Below, one piece after another: positions 25,175 through 33,913 of a stretch of DNA of 64,000 nucleotides. The notes beneath the pieces were generated by a model. It did not search any database. It was not told the origin of the DNA and saw only the letters and a program-made list of their open reading frames with translations. The translations under genes were made by a program, and so were the position numbers. The stretch is from Histidinibacterium lentulum. Lineage in GTDB: Bacteria > Pseudomonadota > Alphaproteobacteria > Rhodobacterales > Rhodobacteraceae. The first letter of the stretch is position 1, and every line of letters begins with the position of its first letter. The stretch is from NCBI RefSeq assembly GCF_003789055.1, contig NZ_ML119085.1:248001-312000 (forward strand), read 5' to 3'.

Positions 25175-27088
25175 TCAGGCTCGCTTCGACAGGCTGCCCG
25201 AGTCCAGCACAGCGAGGACCTTCGCCTCGATATGCGCGGCATCGAGGCCCGCCGTGGCGTACATGTCGGCGGGGCTGGCCTGGTCGATGAAGATGTCGGG
25301 CAGGACCATGGACCGGAAGGCGAGACCGCGGTCGAACACCCCCTCCTCTGCCAGAAGCTGCGCCACATGGCTGCCGAAGCCGCCCGTCGCCCCCTCCTCG
25401 AGGGTGATCAGCGCGGCATGCCCGCGTGCGAGGCGCAGGATCAGGTCGCGGTCGAGCGGCTTGGCGAAGCGGGCGTCGGCCAGCGTGGGATGGATGCCAT
25501 GGGCGGAAAGCGCCTCGCAGGCGGCTTCGGCCTCCGAAAGCCGGGTTCCGTAGGAGAGGAGCGCCACGCGCTCGCCCTCGCGCACAAGGCGGCCGCGGCC
25601 GATCTCCAGCGGCTCGGGCCGGGCGGGCATCTCCACCCCCACGCCCTCGCCCCGGGGGAAGCGGAAGGCGATGGGCCCGGCATCATGCGCGGCGGCGGTG
25701 GCGACCATGCGCACCAGTTCCGCCTCGTCGGCGGCGGCCATGACGACGAAGCCCGGAAGGTTCGCCAGAAAGGCGATGTCGTAGCTGCCGGCATGGGTGG
25801 CGCCGTCGGCCCCCACCAGCCCCGCCCGGTCGATGGCGAAGCGCACCGGCAGGCGCTGGATCGCCACGTCATGGACCACCTGGTCGTAGCCGCGCTGCAG
25901 GAAGGTGGAATAGAGCGCGCAGAAGGGCCGCATCCCGCCCGCGGCGAGCCCCGCCGCGAAGGTCACCGCGTGCTGTTCCGCGATGCCGACGTCGAAGCAG
26001 CGCGCGGCGTAGCGCTCCATGAAGGAGGCAAGTCCGGTGCCGTCGGGCATGGCCGCGGTCACCGCCACGATCCGGTCGTCCCGGGCCGCGAGATCGGTAA
26101 GGGTCTGCGCGAAGACCTTCGTGTAGGAGGGCGCGTTCGAAGCGGCTTTCTTCTGGGCGCCGGTGACCATGTCGAACTTGGCGGTGGCATGGCCGCGGTC
26201 GGCGGCGGCCTCGGCGGGGGCGTAGCCCTTGCCCTTCTGCGTGATGGCGTGGATCAGGATCGGCCCGTCCGCACGGGCCTTGACCGTCCTGAGCACGGCG
26301 AGGAGCTGGTCCATGTCGTGCCCGTCGATCGGCCCGAGGTAGGAGAAGCCCAGTTCCTCGAATAGCGTGCCGCCCACGGTCATGTGCTTGAGCATGTCCT
26401 TGGCGCGTTTCGCCCCCTCGCGGAACGGCGGGGGCAGGAAGCTGACCGCGCCCTTGGCGGCGGCTTTCAGCTCGTGGAAGGGCGCCCCGGCGTAGAGGCG
26501 CGAGAGGTAGGAGGACATGGCGCCCACCGGGGGCGCGATGGACATCTCGTTGTCGTTGAGGATGACGATGAGACGCTTTTTCAGGTGGCCCGCGTTGTTC
26601 ATGGCCTCGTAGGCCATGCCCGCCGACATCGCCCCGTCGCCGATCACGCAGATCGCGTCGCCCGGATCGCCGCCGAGATCGCGCGCGACGGCGAAACCCA
26701 GCCCGGCGGAGATGGACGTGGAGCTGTGGGCCGCGCCGAACGGGTCATAGGGGCTTTCCGACCGCTTGGTGAAGCCCGAGAGCCCGTCCTTCTGGCGCAG
26801 GGTGCGGATGCGGTCGCGGCGGCCGGTCAGGATCTTGTGCGGGTAGCACTGGTGGCTCACGTCCCAGATCAGCTTGTCCCGGGGCGTGTCGAAGACGGCA
26901 TGGATCGCCACGGTCAGTTCGACCACGCCGAGGCCCGCGCCGAGATGCCCGCCGGTCTGGCTGACGGCGGAGATCGTTTCGGCGCGCAGCTCGTGCGCCA
27001 CGCGGGAGAGGTCGGCGTCGGAGAGCGCACGCAGGTCGGCGGGGACGCGGACCTTGTCGAGGGTCGGGGTATGGGGACGGTCGGTCAT
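25175..27088 (-). CDS. dxs: 1-deoxy-D-xylulose-5-phosphate synthase
   Basis: A 637-residue thiamine-diphosphate enzyme joining pyruvate and glyceraldehyde 3-phosphate, the first step of the MEP isoprenoid pathway. TPP-binding GDG...N is [18 protein letters not shown] (residues 148-165) with ILNDNEMSI to 184. The catalytic-region His is in [10 protein letters not shown] (His48). The transketolase-like middle domain has [17 protein letters not shown] with the catalytic Glu, and the C-terminal domain has [14 protein letters not shown]. All domains are intact. It is last in the deacetylase-xseB-ispA-dxs run, 38 bases after ispA. Confidence 0.97.
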   Translation of the reverse strand: MTDRPHTPTLDKVRVPADLRALSDADLSRVAHELRAETISAVSQTGGHLGAGLGVVELTVAIHAVFDTPRDKLIWDVSHQCYPHKILTGRRDRIRTLRQKDGLSGFTKRSESPYDPFGAAHSSTSISAGLGFAVARDLGGDPGDAICVIGDGAMSAGMAYEAMNNAGHLKKRLIVILNDNEMSIAPPVGAMSSYLSRLYAGAPFHELKAAAKGAVSFLPPPFREGAKRAKDMLKHMTVGGTLFEELGFSYLGPIDGHDMDQLLAVLRTVKARADGPILIHAITQKGKGYAPAEAAADRGHATAKFDMVTGAQKKAASNAPSYTKVFAQTLTDLAARDDRIVAVTAAMPDGTGLASFMERYAARCFDVGIAEQHAVTFAAGLAAGGMRPFCALYSTFLQRGYDQVVHDVAIQRLPVRFAIDRAGLVGADGATHAGSYDIAFLANLPGFVVMAAADEAELVRMVATAAAHDAGPIAFRFPRGEGVGVEMPARPEPLEIGRGRLVREGERVALLSYGTRLSEAEAACEALSAHGIHPTLADARFAKPLDRDLILRLARGHAALITLEEGATGGFGSHVAQLLAEEGVFDRGLAFRSMVLPDIFIDQASPADMYATAGLDAAHIEAKVLAVLDSGSLSKRA

Positions 27089-27126
27089 GGCATTGCCTTA
27101 TACGCGGCGCCCGCGGGCGCGACAGG

Positions 27127-28008
27127 TCAGGAGCGCCGCGTCACGATGAAGCGCGCCAGGTCGCGCAGGACATGCGCCTTGGGGCCGAGGCCCGCCACCG
27201 CGTCCTCCGCCGCGGTCAGGAGCGCCGCGGCCTTGGCGCGGGCGCCCTCGACGCCCAGAAGATCGACGAAGGTGGCCTTGCCGCGGCCCGCGTCCTTGCC
27301 CACGGCCTTGCCCGTCTCCTCCGCCGTGCCCTCGACATCGAGGAGGTCGTCCTGGATCTGGAACGCCAGCCCGATGGCGTCGGCATAGGCCCGGAAGGGG
27401 GCGCGGTCCGCACCGCCGAGGATCGGACCCGCCTCGCAGGACCAGCGGATCAGCGCGCCGGTCTTGCGCTGCTGGATCGTCTCGACCCGGCGCGGACCCT
27501 CGGCCGCGGTGCCGGTGCCCTGCCGTTCCGCGAGGAGGTCGAGGTACTGCCCGCCGACCATGCCCGCGGGACCCGCGGCACGGGCCAGCTCCGCCACCAG
27601 CACCCGCACGCGGTCGGGCGGGACGTCCTCGATCCCGGCGACGATCTCGAAGGCCAGCGCCTGCAGGGCGTCGCCCACGAGGATCGCCAGCATCTCGCCA
27701 TAGGCGACATGGACCGTGGGCCGGCCCCGGCGCAGGGTGTCGTCGTCCATGGCGGGCAGGTCGTCATGGACGAGGCTGTAGGCATGCATCGCCTCGATCC
27801 CGGCCGCCGCGGCGACCGCCGCCGGTTCGGGCACGTCGCAGATGTCGCAGCCCGCCACGGTGAGGGCGGCCCGCACCGCCTTGCCGCCTTCCCAGGCATA
27901 GGCCATCGCCTCGGGGAGCCTGTCGTCGGGGCCTTCGGGTGCGGGCAGGCGCCGGGAAAGGTAATCGGTGACCCGGGTGCTGTGGGTCTTCAGCAGGGCC
28001 TTATCCAT
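27127..28008 (-). CDS. ispA: Polyprenyl synthetase, farnesyl diphosphate synthase
   Basis: A 293-residue trans-prenyltransferase. The first Asp-rich motif is DDLPAMDDD (residues 82-90) with RRGRP downstream, and the second is DDLLD (220-224) in [12 protein letters not shown]. The residue pattern before the first motif ([10 protein letters not shown]) is that of bacterial FPP synthases. The IPP-binding GGK is present, but the usual GGKRxR is GGKAVR here. It makes C15 diphosphate from DMAPP and IPP for quinones and carotenoids. It overlaps the xseB stop by 8 bases and precedes dxs, a common isoprenoid gene order. Confidence 0.94.
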   Translation of the reverse strand: MDKALLKTHSTRVTDYLSRRLPAPEGPDDRLPEAMAYAWEGGKAVRAALTVAGCDICDVPEPAAVAAAAGIEAMHAYSLVHDDLPAMDDDTLRRGRPTVHVAYGEMLAILVGDALQALAFEIVAGIEDVPPDRVRVLVAELARAAGPAGMVGGQYLDLLAERQGTGTAAEGPRRVETIQQRKTGALIRWSCEAGPILGGADRAPFRAYADAIGLAFQIQDDLLDVEGTAEETGKAVGKDAGRGKATFVDLLGVEGARAKAAALLTAAEDAVAGLGPKAHVLRDLARFIVTRRS

Positions 28009-28240
28009 CGAGGGGCTGGGTTCCCGTGGGGCGGCCCTCGGCGTCGAGCGTCAGCTTGGCGACCTTCTCCTCGGCCTCGCGCAGCTTCGTCTCGCAGCGC
28101 GCCTTGAGCTTCGCGCCGCGCTCGTAGAGCGCGATGGACTGCTCCAGCGGCACGTCGCCGCGCTCGAGCTCGCCCACCAGCGTCTCGAGGGCGCGCATCG
28201 CCTCCTCGAAGCTCATCTCCTCGACCGGCTTCTCGCTCAT
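28001..28240 (-). CDS. xseB: Exodeoxyribonuclease VII small subunit
   Basis: A 79-residue acidic helical protein. The diagnostic block is MSFEEAMRALETLVGELERG, followed by VPLEQSIALYERGAKLKARC, which is the XseB family signature. It partners with XseA (not in this window) in the single-strand-specific exonuclease VII. The start overlaps the deacetylase stop by 4 bases and its stop overlaps ispA by 8 bases, so translation of the three is likely coupled. Confidence 0.95.
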   Translation of the reverse strand: MSEKPVEEMSFEEAMRALETLVGELERGDVPLEQSIALYERGAKLKARCETKLREAEEKVAKLTLDAEGRPTGTQPLDG

Positions 28241-29169
28241 CCGCCCGTTCCCCGTTCGATCAGCACGTCCACATGGGCCCGGGCCGACCGCCCGAGCGCG
28301 TCGAGGTCATAGCCCCCCTCGAGGCAGGACACCACCTTTCCCCCGGCATGGGTGTCGGCCAGATCGCAGAGTTTGCCGGTGATCCAGGCGAAATCCGCCT
28401 CGGTCAGGCGCAGCCCGGCGAGCGGATCGTCGGCATGGGCGTCGAAGCCGGCGGATATCAGGATGAGCTCGGGCGCGAAGGCGTCGAGGCGCGGCAGCAC
28501 CTCGCGCTCCATCGCGGCGCGGAAGGTGCGACCATCGGCGCCATCGGGCAGCGCCACGTTCACCACGGTGTCGTGGGGGCCGGTGTCGGCGGGCTCACCG
28601 GTTCCGGGATAGAGCGGCATCTGGTGCGACGAGCAGAAGAGGACGCGCGGGTCGTCCTCCACCAGGTTCTGCGTTCCGTTGCCGTGGTGGACGTCGAAAT
28701 CGACGATGGCGACGCGCGACAGGCCGTGATGGTCGAGCGCGTGCATGGCGGCGGCGGCGACATTGCCGAAGAGACAGAAGCCCATGGCCGTCTCGCGCTC
28801 GGCATGGTGCCCCGGCGGGCGAGTCGCGCAGAAGGCGTTCGCCGCCTCGCCGGCCAGCACCATGTCCACCGCCCGGACCGCGGCGCCCGCACCGCGGAAG
28901 GCGGCGGCGACGGAGCCGGGCGAGAGGTAGGTATCGGGATCGAGCGCGGCCCAGCCCTCGGCCGGGGCGGCGGCGCGGATGCTGTCGACATAGGCCTTCG
29001 GATGCACCCGCAGCAGGTCGTCCTCGGCGGCGAGAGGCGCGGTCACCCGCAGGAGGTCCGCGCCCTCGAGGGCGGAGAGCACGGCGTCGAGCCGGGCCAC
29101 CTGTTCGGGATGGCCCGGCGGCGTGTGGTGGCCTGCGCAATCGGGATGGGTCAGGAGTGCTGTGGTCAT
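28237..29169 (-). CDS. Histone deacetylase family protein
   Basis: A 310-residue class II-type deacetylase fold protein. The active-site His pair is RPPGHHAERETAMGFC (His121, His122). Zinc ligands are Asp159 and His161 in IVDFDVHHGNGTQ and an Asp in LISAGFDAHADDPLAGL. A catalytic Tyr position is in LEGGYDLDAL. Bacterial members deacetylate acetylpolyamines or acetyl-lysine on proteins such as acetoin-utilisation enzymes; the substrate is unknown here. The ATG at 29169 is preferred. It heads the xseB-ispA-dxs run in a layout familiar from Rhodobacteraceae. Confidence 0.9.
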   Translation of the reverse strand: MTTALLTHPDCAGHHTPPGHPEQVARLDAVLSALEGADLLRVTAPLAAEDDLLRVHPKAYVDSIRAAAPAEGWAALDPDTYLSPGSVAAAFRGAGAAVRAVDMVLAGEAANAFCATRPPGHHAERETAMGFCLFGNVAAAAMHALDHHGLSRVAIVDFDVHHGNGTQNLVEDDPRVLFCSSHQMPLYPGTGEPADTGPHDTVVNVALPDGADGRTFRAAMEREVLPRLDAFAPELILISAGFDAHADDPLAGLRLTEADFAWITGKLCDLADTHAGGKVVSCLEGGYDLDALGRSARAHVDVLIERGTGG

Positions 29170-29321
29170 GGGGCAGAGGAAACCGAAACCCCCGCGCGAG
29201 GCAAGCCGCCAAGTTCGGCGCAAAGGCCGTGGCGCCCGACGCGGCGCCGCACTAGGGTCCGCCGGCGCGCCCGGGCCGGTCCCGCGGGGCGCCCCGGACA
29301 GAACCTGCGGAAAGGCCCGGC

Positions 29322-30233
29322 ATGGCGGAAAACACGACGACGGACGGCGTCCGGCTGGTCGACTGGCCGGCGCTGGCGGCGGGGATCGGCTTCGGCATCA
29401 TGTGGGCCACGGCCTTTACCTCGGCGCGGGTGATCGTCACCTATGCGCCGCCGTTCACGGCGCTGTCGCTGCGGTTCCTCGCCGGGGGCCTCATCGGCAT
29501 CGCTCTGGCGAAGGCCCTGGGCCAGTCCTGGCACCTGAACCGCGGCCAGTGGCGCGGCGTGGTCATCTTCGCGGTGTTCCAGTTCGGCGGGTATCTCGGC
29601 CTCAACTTCTACGCGATGCAGACTGTGGAGGCCTCGCTGGCGGCGATCATCGCCTCGTCGATGCCCCTGCTGGTCGCGCTGGCGGGGTGGCTGCTGTTCC
29701 GGGAACGCCTGCCGCTCCTCGGCGTCGCGGGGCTCGTCGCCGGGATGACGGGGGTGGCGCTGATCATGGGGACGCGGGTGAGCGGCGGGGCGGATGTCTT
29801 CGGCGTCATGCTGTGCCTTCTGGCGGTGGTGTCGCTGACCGTCTCCACCCTCGCGGTGCGAGGGGCATCGTCGGGAGGCGACTACCTGATGGTTGTCGGC
29901 CTTCAGATGATGGTCGGCGCGGCGGTGCTGGCTGTGCCTGCGGTCACGCTCGAACGCTGGGAGGTGGACTGGTCCTGGCCGCTGATCGCCGCCTTCGTCT
30001 ACACGCTGCTGGTTCCGGGGCTGCTGGCGACAGTCACCTGGGTCTGGCTGGTGAACCGGATCGGCGCCACCCGCGCGGCGGTGTTCCATTTCCTGACGCC
30101 CTTCTTCGGCGTGGCCACGGCGGCGCTGCTGCTGGGCGAGGCGATCGGGACCTGGGACGCGCTGGGCGTCGGCGTGGTCGCGGGCGGCATCCTTGCCGTG
30201 CAGCTGGCGAAGCAGAAGCGCGCCGAGGGCTAG
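29322..30233 (+). CDS. DMT superfamily (EamA) transporter, second copy
   Basis: A 303-residue inner-membrane protein of ten hydrophobic helices in two EamA repeats. The first helix region is IGFGIMWATAFTSARVIVTY. The second repeat starts near residue 150 (GADVFGVMLCLLAVVSLTVS) and later carries the end-of-repeat motif HFLTPFFGVATAALLLGEAI, in which Pro and Glu are conserved EamA positions. The substrate is unknown. It is convergent with the HlyD-type adaptor gene and overlaps it by 4 bases. Confidence 0.88.
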   Translation: MAENTTTDGVRLVDWPALAAGIGFGIMWATAFTSARVIVTYAPPFTALSLRFLAGGLIGIALAKALGQSWHLNRGQWRGVVIFAVFQFGGYLGLNFYAMQTVEASLAAIIASSMPLLVALAGWLLFRERLPLLGVAGLVAGMTGVALIMGTRVSGGADVFGVMLCLLAVVSLTVSTLAVRGASSGGDYLMVVGLQMMVGAAVLAVPAVTLERWEVDWSWPLIAAFVYTLLVPGLLATVTWVWLVNRIGATRAAVFHFLTPFFGVATAALLLGEAIGTWDALGVGVVAGGILAVQLAKQKRAEG

Positions 30234-31036
30234 CGGAACTCTACCATGCAGCGCAGGCCGGCGGGGATCGCCATGTCGGGATTGGCCAGGGTGACGCGCA
30301 AGCCGAAGGTGCCGGAGGCGGCGTCGAGCACCCGGTCGATCACGGTGATCTCGCCCTCGTGGGCGCCCTCGAGGGGCGGCGCCGGGCGGACGATGGCGCG
30401 ATCCCCCACCGCGACCGAGCCATAGGCCGAGATCGGCAGGAACGCCTCGACGTGGAGCGGGTCGAGCTGGGCGATCTCCACCACCGGCCTGCTCTGATCG
30501 GCGAATTCGCCCGGCGACAGCAGCGTGCGGGTCACGATGCCGTCGATCGGGCTGCGGATCGTGCGCCGTTCCAGAGAGTCGAGCGCCCGCTGGTGTTCGA
30601 GCACGGCGATCCGCTGTCGCAACTCGGCCAGCGCCACCTCGCTTTCCGACACCTCCACCGTCGCCTCGGCCTCTTCCAGCTCTCCCGCCGCGCCGATCTG
30701 GCGGTCCACCAGCGTCTGCAGCCGATCGCGCTGACTGCGGCTGAGGGCGAGACGGGCGAGCTGCGCCTCGACCTCGGCGTCGCTTCCGGCGCGTTCGGCC
30801 AGCACGGCGACAGTGGTTTCCTCGACGCTGTTGTCGAGCCGCGCGACCACGTCGCCCGCGCTGACGGGACTGCCGCGGGAGACGGGCACCTCGGCCAGAA
30901 GCCCGCCCTCGGGCGTGGTCACGGTGACGGTGCGCGCAGGCTCGATCAGGCAGTCGTAGGCGGTCTCTGCCGTGCCGGAGACAGGCAGGAGCAGAAGCGC
31001 GGCTGCGAGGCCGGAGCGGATCGGGCGGGCGGTCAT
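30230..31036 (-). CDS. Periplasmic adaptor (HlyD/RND membrane-fusion family)
   Basis: A 268-residue protein with a signal peptide (LAAALLLLPVSGTAET). Two half lipoyl motifs follow (LLAEVPVSRGSPVSAGDVVA and TIRSPIDGIVTRTLLSPGEF) flanking a coiled coil (about residues 80-155). A beta-barrel stretch near the C-terminus (VEAFLPISAYGSVAVGDRAI) completes the adaptor pattern. No RND pump or ABC gene accompanies it; its neighbours are SecA-like and SapC genes. It overlaps the SecA-like stop by 4 bases, so it belongs to the same operon and is the third adaptor of the locus. Confidence 0.85.
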   Translation of the reverse strand: MTARPIRSGLAAALLLLPVSGTAETAYDCLIEPARTVTVTTPEGGLLAEVPVSRGSPVSAGDVVARLDNSVEETTVAVLAERAGSDAEVEAQLARLALSRSQRDRLQTLVDRQIGAAGELEEAEATVEVSESEVALAELRQRIAVLEHQRALDSLERRTIRSPIDGIVTRTLLSPGEFADQSRPVVEIAQLDPLHVEAFLPISAYGSVAVGDRAIVRPAPPLEGAHEGEITVIDRVLDAASGTFGLRVTLANPDMAIPAGLRCMVEFR

Positions 31037-33036
31037 TCGGGTCTCCCGGAGAAGGCCAGCATCGTGTCGAGCGCCTTGTCGTGGCGTTTGAGCGCGCGCC
31101 GGGCCTCGGCGTTGAGGCGGGTGGCGAGGCGTTGCGCCCGGACGAAGGCGCGGGCGGTGGCCCAGCGACCCGCGGCACCGGGCAGCGCCATCAGGCGGCC
31201 CGGCAGGGTCCGGCGGACGGGCGCCAGCAGCGTGTCGTCGGCGGCGAGGATCTGCTCGACCGAGCCGGGCTGGCCCTGCCGCGCGGTGCGGCCCATCAGC
31301 TGCCGGTCGATGCGGGTGGAATCATGCCGTTCGGTCAGGATCACATGGAGCCCCCCCGCCGCCAGCACCTCGGGCGCGACGGTGATATGGGTCCCGCGAC
31401 CCGCCATGTTCGTGGCCACCGTGACCCGGCCGGGCTGGCCTGCGGCGGCGACGATGGCCGCCTCGCCCTCGTCCTGAAGGGCGTTGAGCACGGCATGGGG
31501 CACGCTCGCGGCCTCGAGCGCGGCGCTGATGGCCTGCGATGCGGCGACGGTGCGGGTGCCCACGAGCACGGCCCGGCCCTGCGACGAAAGTTCGGCGCAG
31601 CGGCGGGCGATGAGGTCGGCCTTGGCGGCGCCGTCGGGCAGGATGCGGGTGCGGCCGCGGCTAAGGCGCGAGGGCAGGCGCGGCGGGACGGACAGCGTGC
31701 CGAGGCCGTAGGTCGCGCCCAGCTCGCCCGAGACCTCGCGCGCGGTTCCGGTCATGCCAGCCAGACGGAGGTAGCGGGCGAAGAAGCGCTGGTAGGTCAG
31801 CCGGGCGATGGTCAGCTTGCGGCTGGTGACGGTCACGCCCTCCTTGACCTCCACCAGCTGGTGCAGCCCCCCGGACCAGGACCGTTCCGGCATCAGCCGC
31901 CCGGTGTATTCATCCACGATCACGATCGCGCCCTCGCGGATCACGTAATGGTCGCCCTTCACGAGAAAACGGCGGGCGTGGACGGCCTGCCGCACGGCCT
32001 CCTCCCGGCGGATGCGGTTCTGCCAGTCGGGGCCGAGGCCCTTTGCCAGCCCCTCCAGCCGCTCCCGCCCCGGATCGAGGATGCGGGTGCGGCGGTCGCG
32101 GATGTCGACGACATAATCCCGCCCCTCCTCCAGCGCGTCGAGGAGCGCGTAGCTTTGCCGGGCGGTGGCCTCCTCGGCGGCGGCGTCGGTTTCCTGGCTC
32201 AGGATCAGCGGCGTCCGGGCCTCGTCGATCAGCACGGAATCGGCCTCGTCCACGATGGCGAAGGCGAGGCCCGCCATGGTCGGCCCCTCCGTTTGCGCCA
32301 GGGCGAGACGGTCGAGTTTCAGCCGCACCGGGTCGGGCGCGCCGCCCATGCGGACGCGGTCGCGCAGGTGGTCGAAGGCAAGCTCCTTGTTCGACACGTA
32401 GACGATGTCCGACCGGTAGAGCCCGCGCCGGACCTCGGGCGGGGTCTCGTGCACGATGGCGCCATGGGACAGGCCCAGCGCGTAGAAAAGCGGCGCGAAG
32501 GTCTCTGCGTCCCGGGCGGCGAGATAGTCGTTGACGGTGACCACATGGGTCGGCGTGCCGCCGAGGGCCGCGGTGGCGGCGGCGAGGGCGGCGACGAGGC
32601 TCTTGCCCTCGCCCGTCTCCATCTCCGCCAGCCTGCCGTCGAGCAGGGCGAAGGCGGCGAGGATCTGCACGTCATAGGGGTTCATGCCCAGCGCGCGACG
32701 GCTGAGCTCGCGCACCAGCGCCAGCGCCTCGATTGTGCCCCGGCGGTCCTGTTGCCTCAGGGTGCCGCGCAGGCGGGCCGCGATGGCGGCCAGCCGCTCG
32801 TCGTCGGCCTGTGCCATGGCCGGGCCGAGCTGCCCGCAGAGGCGGGTCAGGCGCCAGTAGCGCGCGCGGCGGGGCCGCGCGGCGCGGCGCCAGAGCGGCA
32901 GGAGCCAGTCCGCCGCGATCTCGTCGAGGCCGGTGAGGGGCTCCGTCCGCTTCTCGGCATAGGGATCGAGGCGCGGAGGCGGGCGCGCGGCCACGGGGGC
33001 CGCGGCCCATGTCATCGCGGGATCAGCCGCCTGCAT
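31033..33036 (-). CDS. SecA-like preprotein translocase ATPase (accessory, short)
   Basis: A 667-residue DEAD-like ATPase of the SecA family, about 230 residues shorter than housekeeping SecA. Preserved motifs: MNPYDVQILAAF, Walker A EMETGEGKS (SecA MKTGEGKT), VNDYLAARDAE, Walker B VDEADSVLIDEARTPLI, NMAGRGTHI and GRTARQGQPGS. The C-terminal half is shortened: a two-helix-finger-like region is not evident, and the zinc-binding SEC-C tail is absent. The housekeeping secA is presumably elsewhere. It overlaps the SapC stop by 14 bases. I infer a dedicated motor for export of the giant protein. Confidence 0.9.
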   Translation of the reverse strand: MQAADPAMTWAAAPVAARPPPRLDPYAEKRTEPLTGLDEIAADWLLPLWRRAARPRRARYWRLTRLCGQLGPAMAQADDERLAAIAARLRGTLRQQDRRGTIEALALVRELSRRALGMNPYDVQILAAFALLDGRLAEMETGEGKSLVAALAAATAALGGTPTHVVTVNDYLAARDAETFAPLFYALGLSHGAIVHETPPEVRRGLYRSDIVYVSNKELAFDHLRDRVRMGGAPDPVRLKLDRLALAQTEGPTMAGLAFAIVDEADSVLIDEARTPLILSQETDAAAEEATARQSYALLDALEEGRDYVVDIRDRRTRILDPGRERLEGLAKGLGPDWQNRIRREEAVRQAVHARRFLVKGDHYVIREGAIVIVDEYTGRLMPERSWSGGLHQLVEVKEGVTVTSRKLTIARLTYQRFFARYLRLAGMTGTAREVSGELGATYGLGTLSVPPRLPSRLSRGRTRILPDGAAKADLIARRCAELSSQGRAVLVGTRTVAASQAISAALEAASVPHAVLNALQDEGEAAIVAAAGQPGRVTVATNMAGRGTHITVAPEVLAAGGLHVILTERHDSTRIDRQLMGRTARQGQPGSVEQILAADDTLLAPVRRTLPGRLMALPGAAGRWATARAFVRAQRLATRLNAEARRALKRHDKALDTMLAFSGRPE

Positions 33037-33805
33037 CCTCGGTCATCGCGGGTTCGGCGGGGGCCACGGGCGCCGCATCGGCGGCGGGCTTGCCCGAGCG
33101 CTCGGCAACGGAGGCGAAATGGCGCAGCGAGGCGAGATGCAGGAAGGTGCATTCGAGCTCGTCGGTCTTCAGCATGGTCTGCAGCGTCTCGGGGCCCAGC
33201 GCCTTCAACCTGTCCCGGTCCACGGTCAGAAACCCGGTGAGGCGGCGCTTCTCGCCGCTGGGGAGCGTGAACTGCGCCTCCATCGGGCGGAGGAGATCGT
33301 GCTCCACCAGCCGCTTCGTGTACTGTTGCGAGCGGTTGAACTTCAGCTGGTAGTCCTCGAGGAACTTCAGCACGGTTTTCAGATACTGGGTCTGCCCGCC
33401 GTCGCTGTCGAAGAGCCGTTCGCCCCGGCCCTGCTTGTTCACGCCCGAATAGCTCTCGTCCACATGCAGGATCATCTGGCCCTGTTCGGTCTGGTGGCTG
33501 AACACGAAGGGATAACGCCGGATGAACAGCGGCATGTAGCGCCCGGTCCAGGCGCCCTTCTCGTCCACATAGGCGTTCTCCGCCCCGCTGGCGCCCAGGA
33601 TCACGGTGGGGACGATGGCGTCGCCCTCCCCGGCGAAGACGATGGGGAATTCGGCGCCGGCCTCTGCGAATTCGGCGGCCACGAGGGGCACGGAATTCAC
33701 CCGGCGGGCAAAGCTGAAATCGGACCCCGTCTTGACGCAGGTGTCCTTGTGCCGGTCGGAACTGACGGGGCGGGGATCGTCGTAGAACAGAAGCTGGGTC
33801 GCCAT
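33023..33805 (-). CDS. SapC family protein
   Basis: A 260-residue protein of the SapC family, named after an S-layer protein export/assembly gene of Campylobacter fetus. Family features are the NSVPLVAAEFAEAGAEFPIV block, YVDEKGAWTGRYMPLFIRRY followed by PFVF, and QLKFNRSQQYTKRL near residue 170. No signal peptide is evident, so it is probably cytoplasmic. Function is not established. Its position between the M50-HlyD gene and the SecA-like gene, overlapping the latter, suggests a role in handling the giant surface protein. Confidence 0.88.
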   Translation of the reverse strand: MATQLLFYDDPRPVSSDRHKDTCVKTGSDFSFARRVNSVPLVAAEFAEAGAEFPIVFAGEGDAIVPTVILGASGAENAYVDEKGAWTGRYMPLFIRRYPFVFSHQTEQGQMILHVDESYSGVNKQGRGERLFDSDGGQTQYLKTVLKFLEDYQLKFNRSQQYTKRLVEHDLLRPMEAQFTLPSGEKRRLTGFLTVDRDRLKALGPETLQTMLKTDELECTFLHLASLRHFASVAERSGKPAADAAPVAPAEPAMTEDAGG

Positions 33806-33897
33806 GATGTCCTCCTCGTGACGGCTGGGCTCAGTCTGCCCCCCGGCCGGTATCTTTGCAATTGCCGCAAGGGGATCGAAGGTAAAACCATCGCATG

Positions 33898-33913
33898 GGA
33901 AACAGTGGTTTCC
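33898..33913 (-). other. Short hairpin between M50-HlyD and SapC genes
   Basis: GGAAAC-AGTG-GTTTCC forms a 6-bp stem that touches the stop codon of the M50 gene, followed on the minus strand by GATGGTTTTACC. It could moderate transcription into SapC (gap of 107 bases, the largest inside this operon). It is too short for a confident terminator call. Confidence 0.35.
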
